IMG/VR virus record: IMGVR_UViG_3300032311_000461
Span: 1-63,641 of that record
Source: a virus
Strand: one strand, 5' to 3'
DNA: 63,641 nt
Shown here: positions 18,241 through 26,385 of the stretch, in pieces
How positions within the stretch are numbered: position 1 is the stretch's first letter
How the letters are laid out: every line of letters begins with the position of its first letter
Made by a program: the position numbers and the translations under genes
The notes under the pieces: model-generated
Databases searched by the model: none
What the model saw: the letters and a program-made list of their open reading frames with translations, nothing else
Told to the model about the DNA's origin: nothing

Positions 18241-18663
18241 TCAGTTACCGAAGAAAGCCTTCGCGGTGGCACCTTCCGCAGCCGCAGCACCGGCAGCTTC
18301 CTGCGCCTTAGCAGCGGCCTTGGCAGCCTTGCGACCAGCCGAAGCCTCTTCCCGCATGGCCTTGCTGACCTTGTGGGCATTCTTGCGGGCACCACGGCGG
18401 CTCATCGGGGCCTTGTCAGACGGGGAGCCTTCGCCCACCGACACTTCTTCGGTCACGGTCACATCACCGGCACCATCGACCTCGACAGTTTCCTTGACCT
18501 TGACACCGGGGGTCACGGTCACATCCTGCTCGACTTCGACAGCCACCGGGGCAGCGACGGTCTTCTTGGTCTTCTTGCCGTGGCAGTCCGTACCGGCGTT
18601 GACAACACCGGAGGTAAGACAGCCAAGGAGGAAGGCAAGGGTGAACACAACAAACTTATTCAT
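18241..18663 (-). CDS. Secreted or lipoprotein-like protein with Ala/Lys-rich tail
   Basis: 140 residues from ATG at 18663. The N-terminus is a signal peptide (MNKFVVFTLAFLLGCLTSG) with either a lipobox-like LLGC at Cys15 or a signal peptidase I site after VNA. The mature part is Val/Thr/Glu-rich repeats (VTVTPGVKVKETVEVDGAG), then an Arg/Lys/Ala-rich helix (SRRGARKNAHKVSKAMREE). It is next to a CAP-domain gene and a metallopeptidase gene. An envelope or lysis role is plausible but unproven. Confidence 0.55.
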   Translation of the reverse strand: MNKFVVFTLAFLLGCLTSGVVNAGTDCHGKKTKKTVAAPVAVEVEQDVTVTPGVKVKETVEVDGAGDVTVTEEVSVGEGSPSDKAPMSRRGARKNAHKVSKAMREEASAGRKAAKAAAKAQEAAGAAAAEGATAKAFFGN

Positions 18664-18692
18664 GGGAGCAATTCCTAGGGGGGAGGGGGGCA

Positions 18693-19145
18693 CTAACGGA
18701 AGACTTGGGTGTAAGACGCGCCGACTTGACCAACACCAATCGTAGTATAGCGGCTACTTAGTATGTTTCTGCGGTGACCGGGGGAGTGCATCCAAGCTCT
18801 TACTGTTGCCTCTGGGCTAGAGTAACCCTTTGCGACATTCTCTCCATAGGGGCCTTTGCTGTGGTGCATCCTGCCTGCGTTCATTACTGCCGACCAGTTA
18901 CGAGCGAACCTCATCATCTCTGGTACGGGTTTCAACGAGGCAAGACCGTGTTTGTTTCTCTCTATGTTGGTGAGCCGGATTACTTCCATCTCGCACTGAT
19001 TACCGATTGGCGGCGGCTTCTTGACTACCTTCTTGGGAGGCGGGCAAGCTACGGGCTCTGGGATCAGTAGGGGAACAACTTGGTTGAGACATAGCAACGC
19101 AAAGGCTGCCATAGCCAATCCGAATGCCGCTCTCAGCGGAGTCAT
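18693..19145 (-). CDS. CAP/SCP-like extracellular domain protein
   Basis: 150 residues. A hydrophobic signal-anchor (about 5-30) is followed by a Pro/Lys linker and a CAP (SCP/PR1) domain: 'LTNIERNKHGLASL', 'FARNWSAVMNAGRMHHSKGPYGENVA', 'RAWMHSPGHRRNIL', 'YTTIGVG'. The paired His residues and Glu in HHSKGPYGEN and HSPGHR are the family's conserved cavity residues. CAP proteins are unusual in phages; an envelope-facing or lysis role fits the neighbours. The start overlaps the upstream stop as ATGA. Confidence 0.8.
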   Translation of the reverse strand: MTPLRAAFGLAMAAFALLCLNQVVPLLIPEPVACPPPKKVVKKPPPIGNQCEMEVIRLTNIERNKHGLASLKPVPEMMRFARNWSAVMNAGRMHHSKGPYGENVAKGYSSPEATVRAWMHSPGHRRNILSSRYTTIGVGQVGASYTQVFR

Positions 19146-19438
19146 TTTGGATTACTTTCGAGCTTGAACTTCTCCAGCTTCTCTGGCGGCTTGGCATCGT
19201 AGATCACCGCATACACAAGGTCCCGGGTTACACTCGCCGCAACCTCACACCCCTGCCGCTCCAAGCTGTTCTTGAGTTCCAGTAGTTGAATGACCGTTCC
19301 GATCTCACGGGACTGTTCGCGGTTTCTCCTCCACAGGAGAGAGGACAGCCACAAGCTGATTGTCTTGGTTACAAACGGGCTCGTCAGAAGCAATACGCCA
19401 ACGATCAAGATCAGGTTCTGTGGTGTGGCCCAGTCCAT
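19142..19438 (-). CDS. Membrane protein with cytoplasmic helix (holin-like candidate)
   Basis: 98 residues. One or two closely spaced hydrophobic segments lie at about 8-38 (NLILIVGVLLLTSPFVTKTI, LWLSSLL), followed by charged helix (WRRNREQSREIGTVIQLLEL). It is placed between the HEMNH metallopeptidase gene and the CAP gene. A small membrane protein next to exported enzymes fits a holin, but no family signature is seen. Confidence 0.6.
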   Translation of the reverse strand: MDWATPQNLILIVGVLLLTSPFVTKTISLWLSSLLWRRNREQSREIGTVIQLLELKNSLERQGCEVAASVTRDLVYAVIYDAKPPEKLEKFKLESNPK

Positions 19439-19439
19439 C

Positions 19440-20225
19440 TTATTCCTTTGTTAGGGAGGCGAATCTGTCGGACTGCCAGTCGATGAAGTTGGAGAGGTGC
19501 TGGAGGTCGAGGTAGTCTGGGTCACGCTTCTTGACCACTGCCAACATCGTCCGGCAGTACCTCTCCATCTCTCTGGCAAAATCCTCTGTCTCGCTACGTT
19601 TCTCCCATCCAAGTTGGCGGCGGGCAATAGTTCCGGTGATGTAGGCATTCCACTCGTCCAGCAAATAGATCGGACTCTTGTTCCAGTCCTTCCGTTGCTC
19701 GACCATGTAGAGCTTGTAGATCGCCCCCCGCTGGTTCTTGGGGACCGTGTTGGCCACCTGTTCAATGGTGATCTCTGGGTGTCTGAGGACGATTCCCTTG
19801 CCGTTCCCTACATAAATGCCGTGTTTGACCGTGCTGGCGTGAAGCCGGTTGGACACCCCGTGGTTCATCTCATGCGCCCAAGTCACCAGATCACCGGGCT
19901 CTGTGGGGTCAGCCCAGTAGTGAGGGTTCTCAAGGCGGCAGTAGAGGTCAGTAAGAACGTCGCACTTCTGCGGTGTTGGCTTCCTGAGGGGCGGGCAGAT
20001 TCCAGTGACAAAGGGAAGGTCCGGCTTGACCAGCACCGACACAGTTTTGGGTTTGGGCGGGGGTGGGTCAGGAAGCCGGACTTGAGTTGGTTCTGTTCTT
20101 AGCTGGTAGGGCTGAAAAGATTTCGGCTGGCGGGGAGCTTTGGGCTCATCCCGCCAGCCGAAGATCGCAAGCACTAGGCCAACCAGAATGGCAATCCGCC
20201 CAGCGGTGATTGCTAGGGATTCCAT
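19440..20225 (-). CDS. Putative membrane-anchored zinc metallopeptidase (HEMNH)
   Basis: 261 residues. A signal-anchor at about 4-24 (ITAGRIAILVGLVLAIFGW), a Pro-rich linker to about 80, then a domain with the zinc motif H118-E-M-N-H122 (TWAHEMNHGVSNRL) and a second Glu candidate at E191 (LLDEWNAYITG). This layout is that of gluzincin-type peptidases. Substrate unknown; with the flanking CAP and membrane proteins it may help degrade or remodel the host envelope at lysis. Confidence 0.65.
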   Translation of the reverse strand: MESLAITAGRIAILVGLVLAIFGWRDEPKAPRQPKSFQPYQLRTEPTQVRLPDPPPPKPKTVSVLVKPDLPFVTGICPPLRKPTPQKCDVLTDLYCRLENPHYWADPTEPGDLVTWAHEMNHGVSNRLHASTVKHGIYVGNGKGIVLRHPEITIEQVANTVPKNQRGAIYKLYMVEQRKDWNKSPIYLLDEWNAYITGTIARRQLGWEKRSETEDFAREMERYCRTMLAVVKKRDPDYLDLQHLSNFIDWQSDRFASLTKE

Positions 20226-20236
20226 TCTTGGGTTGG

Positions 20237-21010
20237 TCAGACGGTGGGCTCAGGCGTGACAGCCGGATCGACAACCGGAGCGGGTTCCACCACCGGAGCA
20301 ACTTCCGGGGCGACAACCGGCTCGACCACCGGCTCCGGTGCAGCGACCGGGGCAGCATCGACCGATGGGGCCGGGGCAACCTCGACCACGGGCTCAACCG
20401 CCGTGGAAGGAGCCGCAACCGGATCAACGGCAGCGTCTTCAGTCGCAGGAGCTTCCTCGTCGGCACCCTTCGTCACCGGCACCACCGAACTACCAGCTTG
20501 CACGTTGACGAGCGTCCGAACCTTGCCCTTGGCCGCAGCCGAGATCGCAACGCCAATCGAAGTGCCAGCCGCACCAACCGCCGCAGTACCACCGGCACCG
20601 ACACCCACCAGCGCACCGGGGGCAAAGGTAGCCGAGGTCATGATGGCAGTCGGGCCAGCGGTCACCAGCCAGAAGACATCGCCAACGGCAACACCAGCGG
20701 GCGGGAGGTACTCGTCAACCACACCCATCGGAGCGTCGGCCACCGCAGCCGCAGTGCCGTCCACCTCTTCAAGAATGGCACTCTTCTTGAACTTGGCGAC
20801 CTGTCCCGCGAGAAGGGGGCCAGTCGAGGTGTTGCGAACCGCGATGCAGGTCACAAGCCGGTTGCTAAGGAACGAACCGGCATTGCTCGTCCGGGGGTCG
20901 GTGTCGGTGAACACCTTGGACGATCCAACGACGGCACCACCCTGAGTCGGGTCGGTAACACCGAGAGTCTGACCCCGGCCAAACCAAGGATCGGCACTGA
21001 TGATGGACAT
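20237..21010 (-). CDS. Head decoration/stabilisation-like protein with Pro/Val repeat tail
   Basis: 257 residues. Residues 1-180 are small, Ala/Gly/Val-rich and beta-prone (GPLLAGQVAKFKKSAIL, PMGVVDEYLPPAGVAVGDVFWL), as in capsid decoration proteins (head protein D / HK97-neighbour type). The C-terminal 75 residues are low-complexity (VEPVVEVAPAP, EPVVEPVVAPEVAPVVEP), probably extended on the particle surface. It directly follows the capsid gene. Confidence 0.65.
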   Translation of the reverse strand: MSIISADPWFGRGQTLGVTDPTQGGAVVGSSKVFTDTDPRTSNAGSFLSNRLVTCIAVRNTSTGPLLAGQVAKFKKSAILEEVDGTAAAVADAPMGVVDEYLPPAGVAVGDVFWLVTAGPTAIMTSATFAPGALVGVGAGGTAAVGAAGTSIGVAISAAAKGKVRTLVNVQAGSSVVPVTKGADEEAPATEDAAVDPVAAPSTAVEPVVEVAPAPSVDAAPVAAPEPVVEPVVAPEVAPVVEPAPVVDPAVTPEPTV

Positions 21011-21040
21011 GAAGTTCTACTTTCAGGTGAGGGGTTGGGA

Positions 21041-22174
21041 TCAGGCAATCGCTTGCAGCTTAAAGAAATTACGCGGACTTTTCAGCTTGATGTTCCCGAG
21101 GACACTCACGACGTACCTGTACGCCTGTGTATCTTCGTTATAGAACGGTCCCTCGCTTGTGAGGAGGTTCCCTTCCATGCAGTACAGTTCCATGTTGGCG
21201 ATTGACAATCCGTAGCCGCAGCCTGCCGGAACGGCATACTCGGTCGTGATGTCACAGCCATCCTGCATGAAGGAGTCATTAAATCCGTACTGCTTCAAGC
21301 CGGTGTTACTGGAGATGAGAGCCCGCTCCTTGCTGTCCAACTTGTTCATGTAGTTGATGTACAGCTTCCGGTCGAGGACAACCATGTCGATCTGGCTCTC
21401 CTTAGTATCATTGCGTTTTGCCTGTTGGATGCCCTCGCGCACAGCCTGAACGCACTGGTCATCCCAAGTGAAAGAGTCGCCACCCGTGGCGTTCTTGCCC
21501 TTGAAGTAACGGCTGGTGTAGTTGACCACGATTGGCGACCAGTGGTCATACTCTGGATCGGCCACACCGTTGGGCCAGCTACCCTCAAGCTGCGAGCCAG
21601 CCACGGCACCAAGGCCAGTGCTGAGTCCAGCGTAGTTGTCGGCGGGCCAGCCAAACGGATCGTCTGGGTTGGCAGTCCGCTTGCTACCATCGGTGATGTT
21701 GACCGTACCGTCGATGGCGAATACGGATTCCAGCCCATGAAATCGCAATTCATTGCCGGACTTATTACCGTCGATGTAGATTTCCTTCGACAGGTGCTGG
21801 CTCATCGACTCCTCAAGCCGCGTGGCCATGCCACCAGCGACGTTGATAAGTGCAGCCTGACCGCGATTCTCAAGCATTTCACGCTTGTAAATCGAATCCG
21901 TGACCTGATACCCACGGTACGGGAGGGTCGCGGTCGAGAAGAGATTCTGACGGGCAAAGACTCGGGGAGTCTCACCGTTGTTACCAGACACCGGCTGGTT
22001 CCGCATACGGACCTGCCAGTTGAGATTGAGGCCAGCACTGTTCATCACCACATTGCCGGAACCTTCCAGCATGGCGAAAACTTTGAAGCGACGGAACGTG
22101 GTCTGCTCAGTCTCCCGCAAATAGTTCTGGATCGTAGTCTGAATAACGCGGGCCCAGTCAGTGCTATTAGCCAT
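21041..22174 (-). CDS. Major capsid protein
   Basis: 377 residues. Features expected of an HK97-fold capsid protein: a helical N-arm (about 1-30), a beta-rich E-loop region (NWQVRMRNQPVSGNNGETPR), a spine helix (about 125-150, MATRLEESMSQHLSKEIY) and P/A-domain sequence (VDMVVLDRKLYINYMNKLDSKE, YRYVVSVLGNIKLKSPRNFF). It follows the scaffold gene by 14 bases, and the decoration-like gene comes next. Confidence 0.85.
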   Translation of the reverse strand: MANSTDWARVIQTTIQNYLRETEQTTFRRFKVFAMLEGSGNVVMNSAGLNLNWQVRMRNQPVSGNNGETPRVFARQNLFSTATLPYRGYQVTDSIYKREMLENRGQAALINVAGGMATRLEESMSQHLSKEIYIDGNKSGNELRFHGLESVFAIDGTVNITDGSKRTANPDDPFGWPADNYAGLSTGLGAVAGSQLEGSWPNGVADPEYDHWSPIVVNYTSRYFKGKNATGGDSFTWDDQCVQAVREGIQQAKRNDTKESQIDMVVLDRKLYINYMNKLDSKERALISSNTGLKQYGFNDSFMQDGCDITTEYAVPAGCGYGLSIANMELYCMEGNLLTSEGPFYNEDTQAYRYVVSVLGNIKLKSPRNFFKLQAIA

Positions 22175-22188
22175 TTGGCTCTCCTAGG

Positions 22189-23253
22189 TCAGATGTAACC
22201 GGCGGCATTAAGGTTTTCCGCCAACATTTGCTCAAAAGTAAGTTTCTGCTTCGGCTGTCGAGGATCGTTGTTGGCGGCACCGGCTGACCGACTTGGATTT
22301 CGGCTGGCTTCCCGGCGTAAGTAACTCATGTTCTGCTGGGCAAGGTCTTGGGGTGCTGGTGCTTGGGCCACTGGGGCTTGCTGCACTGGCGGTGCCGCCT
22401 GAGGTGGCTGGGGCTGATACTGCGGTTGAGGAGGAGCGGCTTCCTGAGCGTACCGTTGCCGGAACAACTCAAGCTCGACCTTCTCGACCGCGTAATCAGC
22501 CCGGGGCTTACCGGGCGGAATACCTTTTGACATTGCTTCGTCAACATACTTATGGAGTAGCAAGCCCGCTGGTGAAACGCTACCTGTGTTCTGGTCGAAC
22601 AACCAGTCAGCGTTTTCCTTCTCAAAGTTGGTTACAAAGCTCTCCCGATCACGGGACTCAAGCTGTTGCTGAACGATCTCTTGTGCCTGTTTTTGAGCCA
22701 ATTCCGCAACCATCGGACCAAGGGCATCCTCCGGGTTACTCAGGAACTTCTGGGCAAAGTCGGCCCGGTAGTTCTGCCACTCGGAAAGTGCCAGCTTCGC
22801 GTCATACGGAGCGTCCGGGTGGATTACATCCCGGCCATTCTCGTCCTTGGTCAGGTAACGCTTGTAGGAATCCTTCAGTTCTGGAGGGTTCCACCACTTC
22901 TTGGCCTGAGGGGCAGCTTGCTGGGGAGCCTGTTGCTGGGGCTGTTGAGCTTGCTGCTGCTGAGAAGCCATCCACTTCTCAAACTCAGGCCGCTTGGAGA
23001 TGTACTCCTGAGCAATCGGCATGATCGAAACATATTGCTGCAACTGCCGGGAAGCAGCTTGTTCACGCTGCATCGACTGATACAGACTTGCCGCTATCGC
23101 CCGATCATCCTGCCCCTGAAACTGGGGCAGTTGCTTGAAACCGTCCCACGGCGAGTACGCGACTTCAGCCTGTGGGGACTGTTCCGGCTGCGAATCCGCA
23201 ACAGGAGCATCATTCTCAACTGGAATGGAATCTTGCTCAATGTCTTCTGACAT
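22189..23253 (-). CDS. Scaffolding protein
   Basis: 354 residues from ATG at 23253. An in-frame ATG four codons earlier overlaps the GGAGG that serves as the ribosome site, so the later start is preferred. The protein is acidic at the N-terminus (MSEDIEQDSIPVEND), then very Gln-rich and helical (QQQQAQQPQQQAPQQA), then helical with a Pro/Gln-rich segment near 290-320. Such composition directly before the capsid gene is typical of podoviral scaffolds. A TTGACA at about 23292-23297 may be a promoter -35, but no good -10 is seen. Confidence 0.75.
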   Translation of the reverse strand: MSEDIEQDSIPVENDAPVADSQPEQSPQAEVAYSPWDGFKQLPQFQGQDDRAIAASLYQSMQREQAASRQLQQYVSIMPIAQEYISKRPEFEKWMASQQQQAQQPQQQAPQQAAPQAKKWWNPPELKDSYKRYLTKDENGRDVIHPDAPYDAKLALSEWQNYRADFAQKFLSNPEDALGPMVAELAQKQAQEIVQQQLESRDRESFVTNFEKENADWLFDQNTGSVSPAGLLLHKYVDEAMSKGIPPGKPRADYAVEKVELELFRQRYAQEAAPPQPQYQPQPPQAAPPVQQAPVAQAPAPQDLAQQNMSYLRREASRNPSRSAGAANNDPRQPKQKLTFEQMLAENLNAAGYI

Positions 23254-23304
23254 GGTGGCCTCCATTTAAGAAGTAAGACCACCGAATTGTGTCAAGGGTC
23301 TGGC

Positions 23305-23319
23305 GGCGGGCAATAGTTA
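23305..23319 (-). repeat. TAACTATTGCCCGCC repeat after stop of 23317 gene
   Basis: Second minus-strand copy of the post-stop 15-mer also found at 15632-15646, again starting at the stop codon (TAA at 23317-23319). Confidence 0.6.
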
Positions 23320-24678
23320 CTTGGAGATTAATCCGCGTAACCAACTGCCAGCACCATAAGCAGCATTGCCAGCCGGTGCGATTGCGTTACCTATTTTGGT
23401 TACAGTTGTCTGTGGGCGAACGATCTGGCTGTTGAGGTTTTCCAGCACCTTGAACGATTGGTCGCGGGTTTTATCCTTCTGTTGCTGTGCAACTTCCCAC
23501 TCGCTGTTGCTGCGGGTGTCGCCACCAAGTAACTCCGCACCTAGCTCAACAGCGTTGGTTACATCCGCCGCCTCGTCCTTGATGTGGTGGGCAATTCTGC
23601 CGCCCGCAGTGGGATTGGCGACAAGGTTTTTGGCGATGTCATCGGCTGTACTCTGGGCAAATTTCGCCACACCGGGGACCCCGGTCCTTGCAGCCGCACC
23701 AGCCACACCCCGAACTGCATTGGGAATGGCCTTGTGGGAACCAACGAAACCAGTGCCGTCAAGCATTCCGTTGCCGAAACTGAGGCCAGCATTGATCACG
23801 GGCTGGATGTATGGGACCTGCCCATTCATTCGCTCTGGGAGAAATCGGTTTCCGACTGCACCCCGGAACGTATCCCCGGCACTCATCCCCTCGGAGCCGT
23901 ACCAAGCGTTCTGGCCTTGCTGGATCAGACCGTCGTTGCCCCTCCAGCCATTGTCATTTGCCAACACGGGATTGGTGCGGAAGAAGTCAGACCCCTGTGA
24001 GCGAACTGCCGCATTGCCCATAGCCGCAGTTGGGTCTGTAGTTCTGAGGATCGCCGTCCCAAGTTGGCTCATGCCGTCCGAAACCGCTCCACCCATCTTG
24101 GTCGTGAAGCTGCCAACGAAGTTCTCGGGGTTCCATAGCTCCTGAACACCACCCTCTGGGATGCCCGGGAACATGGTGCCGGGGCCTGAGCCCGGGATGT
24201 AGGCGTGAGTCCGGCCTACCTGTTGTGCGTAATTCTTGGCGTGACCCTCATTCAGCTTGTTGGGAGAGCCGCCAGCCCATGCCGCCGCGCTTGGGAACCA
24301 ACTGTTGTCGGCTTGCTGCGGGGCAATGGAGTCATAGAGCCGGTTTCGGTTCTCAAGCTGGTCGAGGTACTGACCACCCGGCGAGAACTCATAGGACTCC
24401 GGGGCCCTGCCAAGAGCTTTCGATTGCTCGGGAGTCCAGCCCTTCCCCGAATACCCACTGAGCATCTGATCCTGAAGGGCCCGCTCATCGTCATCTTGCG
24501 GCTGGTAGCTGGGGTGACCCACCTGCCGGTAATACTTGAAGTCATCAAGCTGCGGGTGCTGCTTGCCAGCCGCGTGGGCAGCCGCCATAGCTTTCGCATT
24601 GAAACGAAGCTGTTGCTCCGGGGGCAACCGGGCAATGTCACGGGAGTAGGCGTGATAGAGTGCTTCTTCAGGTGTCAT
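23317..24678 (-). CDS. Internal virion/structural protein, unknown
   Basis: 453 residues, soluble, Gly/Ala/Asn-rich without membrane segment. Residues 1-110 are charged and helical (MTPEEALYHAYSRDIARLPP). The middle contains 'QQVGRTHAYIPGSGPGTMFP' and 'NPENFVGSFTTKMGGAVSDG'. The C-terminal part is helical (GAAARTGVPGVAKFAQ). It is coupled to the upstream HEAIH protein gene by an ATGA overlap and precedes scaffold. Position suggests a minor head or ejected protein. Confidence 0.6.
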   Translation of the reverse strand: MTPEEALYHAYSRDIARLPPEQQLRFNAKAMAAAHAAGKQHPQLDDFKYYRQVGHPSYQPQDDDERALQDQMLSGYSGKGWTPEQSKALGRAPESYEFSPGGQYLDQLENRNRLYDSIAPQQADNSWFPSAAAWAGGSPNKLNEGHAKNYAQQVGRTHAYIPGSGPGTMFPGIPEGGVQELWNPENFVGSFTTKMGGAVSDGMSQLGTAILRTTDPTAAMGNAAVRSQGSDFFRTNPVLANDNGWRGNDGLIQQGQNAWYGSEGMSAGDTFRGAVGNRFLPERMNGQVPYIQPVINAGLSFGNGMLDGTGFVGSHKAIPNAVRGVAGAAARTGVPGVAKFAQSTADDIAKNLVANPTAGGRIAHHIKDEAADVTNAVELGAELLGGDTRSNSEWEVAQQQKDKTRDQSFKVLENLNSQIVRPQTTVTKIGNAIAPAGNAAYGAGSWLRGLISK

Positions 24679-25910
24679 GCGAGTAGGGCAGTCCGTAGGC
24701 TGGGATTGGTGGCACCCGTCTTGAAGTTCATGTCCTTGATGTCCCGCAAGCCATCTTTCCCGGCGGCATCAATGATCTCCTGCATCTTCTGCATCCCGCT
24801 CTCGTAGCCGTGGGCAGGCTGGTCGAACTGCCGGTGTCCGGGGAGGTTGATCATGGGATCAGCACCCGTGGCATCGTAATGCCGAACGTAATCAATGAAG
24901 TTGTCCGCTGTGTTCTTGTTGAGCCCGATGTCACGCATCTTCGGGTTGACCGTTTCGGTCTGCCGCTTCAGGTGAAACAGGAGATTGCTCATCTCTGTCC
25001 CGTTGCTGCCCAGATAGTACGAACCGGGGCCAAGCTCCCACTGCCTGTCGGTTACGGCAGGTCGCATTCGCTGCTCATTTATGAACGCTTGCGAAGGATT
25101 GACACCATCAAGGATCGAATGGATTGCTTCATGCTGGCCCACATTGAAGCCGTTTAGTCCGGGGGTGCCGCGACCATTGACGTAGGGGTCACCGAAAGCG
25201 TTGTGGTAAATCTGCTTGTGGAGGGCAGATGCAAACCCCTGCTTGCCGTCCACGTTGGCAAAGCTGTTAGGGCTAAGACCCCGGAACATGAGCCACTTCC
25301 GCTTCCACTCGTCCTCAAGGTTTCCTAGGTGGTAAACGGAAGAGTTGTCTCCCATGCCGTCCGAACCGTCCGGGTGGTTCCTGTCCCTGATTCTGGTGAG
25401 TACCCGGTCGCTCTGGGCCCGGTCACCAGTGATGCCGTCGAGCAACCTCCACGGGGAGGTGCGGGTCACTGCCGTATCAAAGCTGTGGCCCATCATGTCC
25501 GGGGCTCGACTGTCCACCGCCACCTCGGTGCCAAGCAACCCCCTTTTCCTTACGGTGGGGGCATTTCCGGTGAGGGTGTTGCGAAGTTTGTTCGTGTAGT
25601 TGCCGTTCTGGGCAAGGTCAGCCCACATGATGTCATTGGCTACCCGGGCGGATCGGCCAGTCCCGGTACTCTCAATCGCATCAGAGGCAATTCCCATCGG
25701 CATGAGCGGCCAAAGCGGAGAGTCCTTGCTGTCCTGAATGTGTTCTTCAGTCATCTTGATTGCGGTCTGGTCTGCCGAATCAATGTTAGTGGGGTGCGGC
25801 TTGATGCCCCGGTAGGCATCCTCCAGATTGGTTCGCCGGATAGCGCGGGCAGCATCATCGGGAATGAAATACGGAGCCGCCCCAACCAGCTTCCTGATCA
25901 TCTCTGCCAT
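24675..25910 (-). CDS. Virion-associated protein with metallopeptidase motif (HEAIH)
   Basis: 411 residues. Around residues 255-310 it has 'NVGQHEAIHSILDG' (H260-E-A-I-H264) and then 'YLGSNGTEMSNLLFHLKR' (candidate third ligand E306), the arrangement of gluzincin-like zinc peptidases that occur as domains in large phage polyvalent proteins. The rest is hydrophilic with no other motif seen. It is near the start of the capsid cluster, so it could act in prohead maturation or be ejected into the host. Cleavage activity is inferred only. Confidence 0.6.
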   Translation of the reverse strand: MAEMIRKLVGAAPYFIPDDAARAIRRTNLEDAYRGIKPHPTNIDSADQTAIKMTEEHIQDSKDSPLWPLMPMGIASDAIESTGTGRSARVANDIMWADLAQNGNYTNKLRNTLTGNAPTVRKRGLLGTEVAVDSRAPDMMGHSFDTAVTRTSPWRLLDGITGDRAQSDRVLTRIRDRNHPDGSDGMGDNSSVYHLGNLEDEWKRKWLMFRGLSPNSFANVDGKQGFASALHKQIYHNAFGDPYVNGRGTPGLNGFNVGQHEAIHSILDGVNPSQAFINEQRMRPAVTDRQWELGPGSYYLGSNGTEMSNLLFHLKRQTETVNPKMRDIGLNKNTADNFIDYVRHYDATGADPMINLPGHRQFDQPAHGYESGMQKMQEIIDAAGKDGLRDIKDMNFKTGATNPSLRTALLA

Positions 25911-25928
25911 CAGACTCGCCCTCCGAAA

Positions 25929-26072
25929 CTACTTGTGGTGTCGCTCACGCCACTCTTTCCACCGGAACGCAAGCTCGGCAATCCCGCCTACGAGCGCAAC
26001 GCCACCAACGACAAAAGCGAGGTAGCACACCATCGCGTAAGTCAGGTCAACAACGAAGCGGGCGGGTTCCAT
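25929..26072 (-). CDS. Small one-span membrane protein
   Basis: 47 residues: MEPARFVVDLTYAMVCYLAF, a long hydrophobic segment (about 8-35) and a basic end (RWKEWRERHHK). The ATG (26072) lies 16 bases after the start of GGGACATAAGTA, so the gene would have a very short leader if that motif marks the transcript start. It opens the capsid cluster. Short one-span proteins with a basic tail are compatible with a holin or pinholin. Confidence 0.55.
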   Translation of the reverse strand: MEPARFVVDLTYAMVCYLAFVVGGVALVGGIAELAFRWKEWRERHHK

Positions 26073-26076
26073 GCAC

Positions 26077-26110
26077 TACTTATGTCCCGGCTGGCGGATT
26101 TTGCTCCGCT
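26077..26110 (-). promoter_or_regulatory. Late promoter-like repeat, copy 1 (capsid cluster)
   Basis: The minus strand reads AGCGGAGCAAAAT, 7 bases, then CCAGCCGGGACATAAGTA and, four bases on, ATG. CCGGGACATAARTA is shared with copies at 11668 and 58318; the upstream half is the most diverged of the three because it is coding sequence here (the end of the 26080-26286 gene). Confidence 0.5.
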
Positions 26111-26286
26111 GCCCGCTTCTTGGCCCGGTACTGCTTCATGTAAGCCGCCTTCTTGTCCTTGAAAGCCTTGTAGGCAACCGGGTCCTGCTTCAGCACCCGG
26201 CGACGTTCGTGATAGCCACGGCGACCAGTCTCTCGGTCAGCGTCAGCGTTGATAGCGAGGTAGGCAGCGGACTTGTGCAGCGGCAT
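26080..26286 (-). CDS. Small basic hypothetical protein
   Basis: 68 residues, strongly basic and helical (DRETGRRGYHERRRVLKQD, FKDKKAAYMKQYRAKKRAAE). It might bind nucleic acid. It is the first gene of the leftward block, and its last codons contain the CCGGGACATAAGTA motif. Confidence 0.55.
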   Translation of the reverse strand: MPLHKSAAYLAINADADRETGRRGYHERRRVLKQDPVAYKAFKDKKAAYMKQYRAKKRAAEQNPPAGT

Positions 26287-26339
26287 GGGGAATCTCCCGG
26301 GGGTAATCGAACTGCATTGATTACAAGCACCCTCAGGGA

Positions 26340-26376
26340 GGCGGGCAATCCTTTGATCGCGTAACTATTGCCCGCC
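26340..26376. repeat. Inverted repeat with third TAACTATTGCCCGCC copy
   Basis: GGCGGGCAAT (26340-26349) and ATTGCCCGCC (26367-26376) form a 10-bp perfect inverted repeat around a 17-base loop. The right arm belongs to TAACTATTGCCCGCC (26362-26376), the 15-mer that follows two stop codons in the late block. It lies between the divergent leftward block and the HNH gene, so it could be a terminator, operator or nuclease target. Confidence 0.55.
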
Positions 26377-26385
26377 GCGTAACTC

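Noticed and set aside
23260-23297. Sigma-70 promoter before the scaffold gene
   Set aside because: TTGACA is present, but no acceptable -10 box lies at 16-18 bases.
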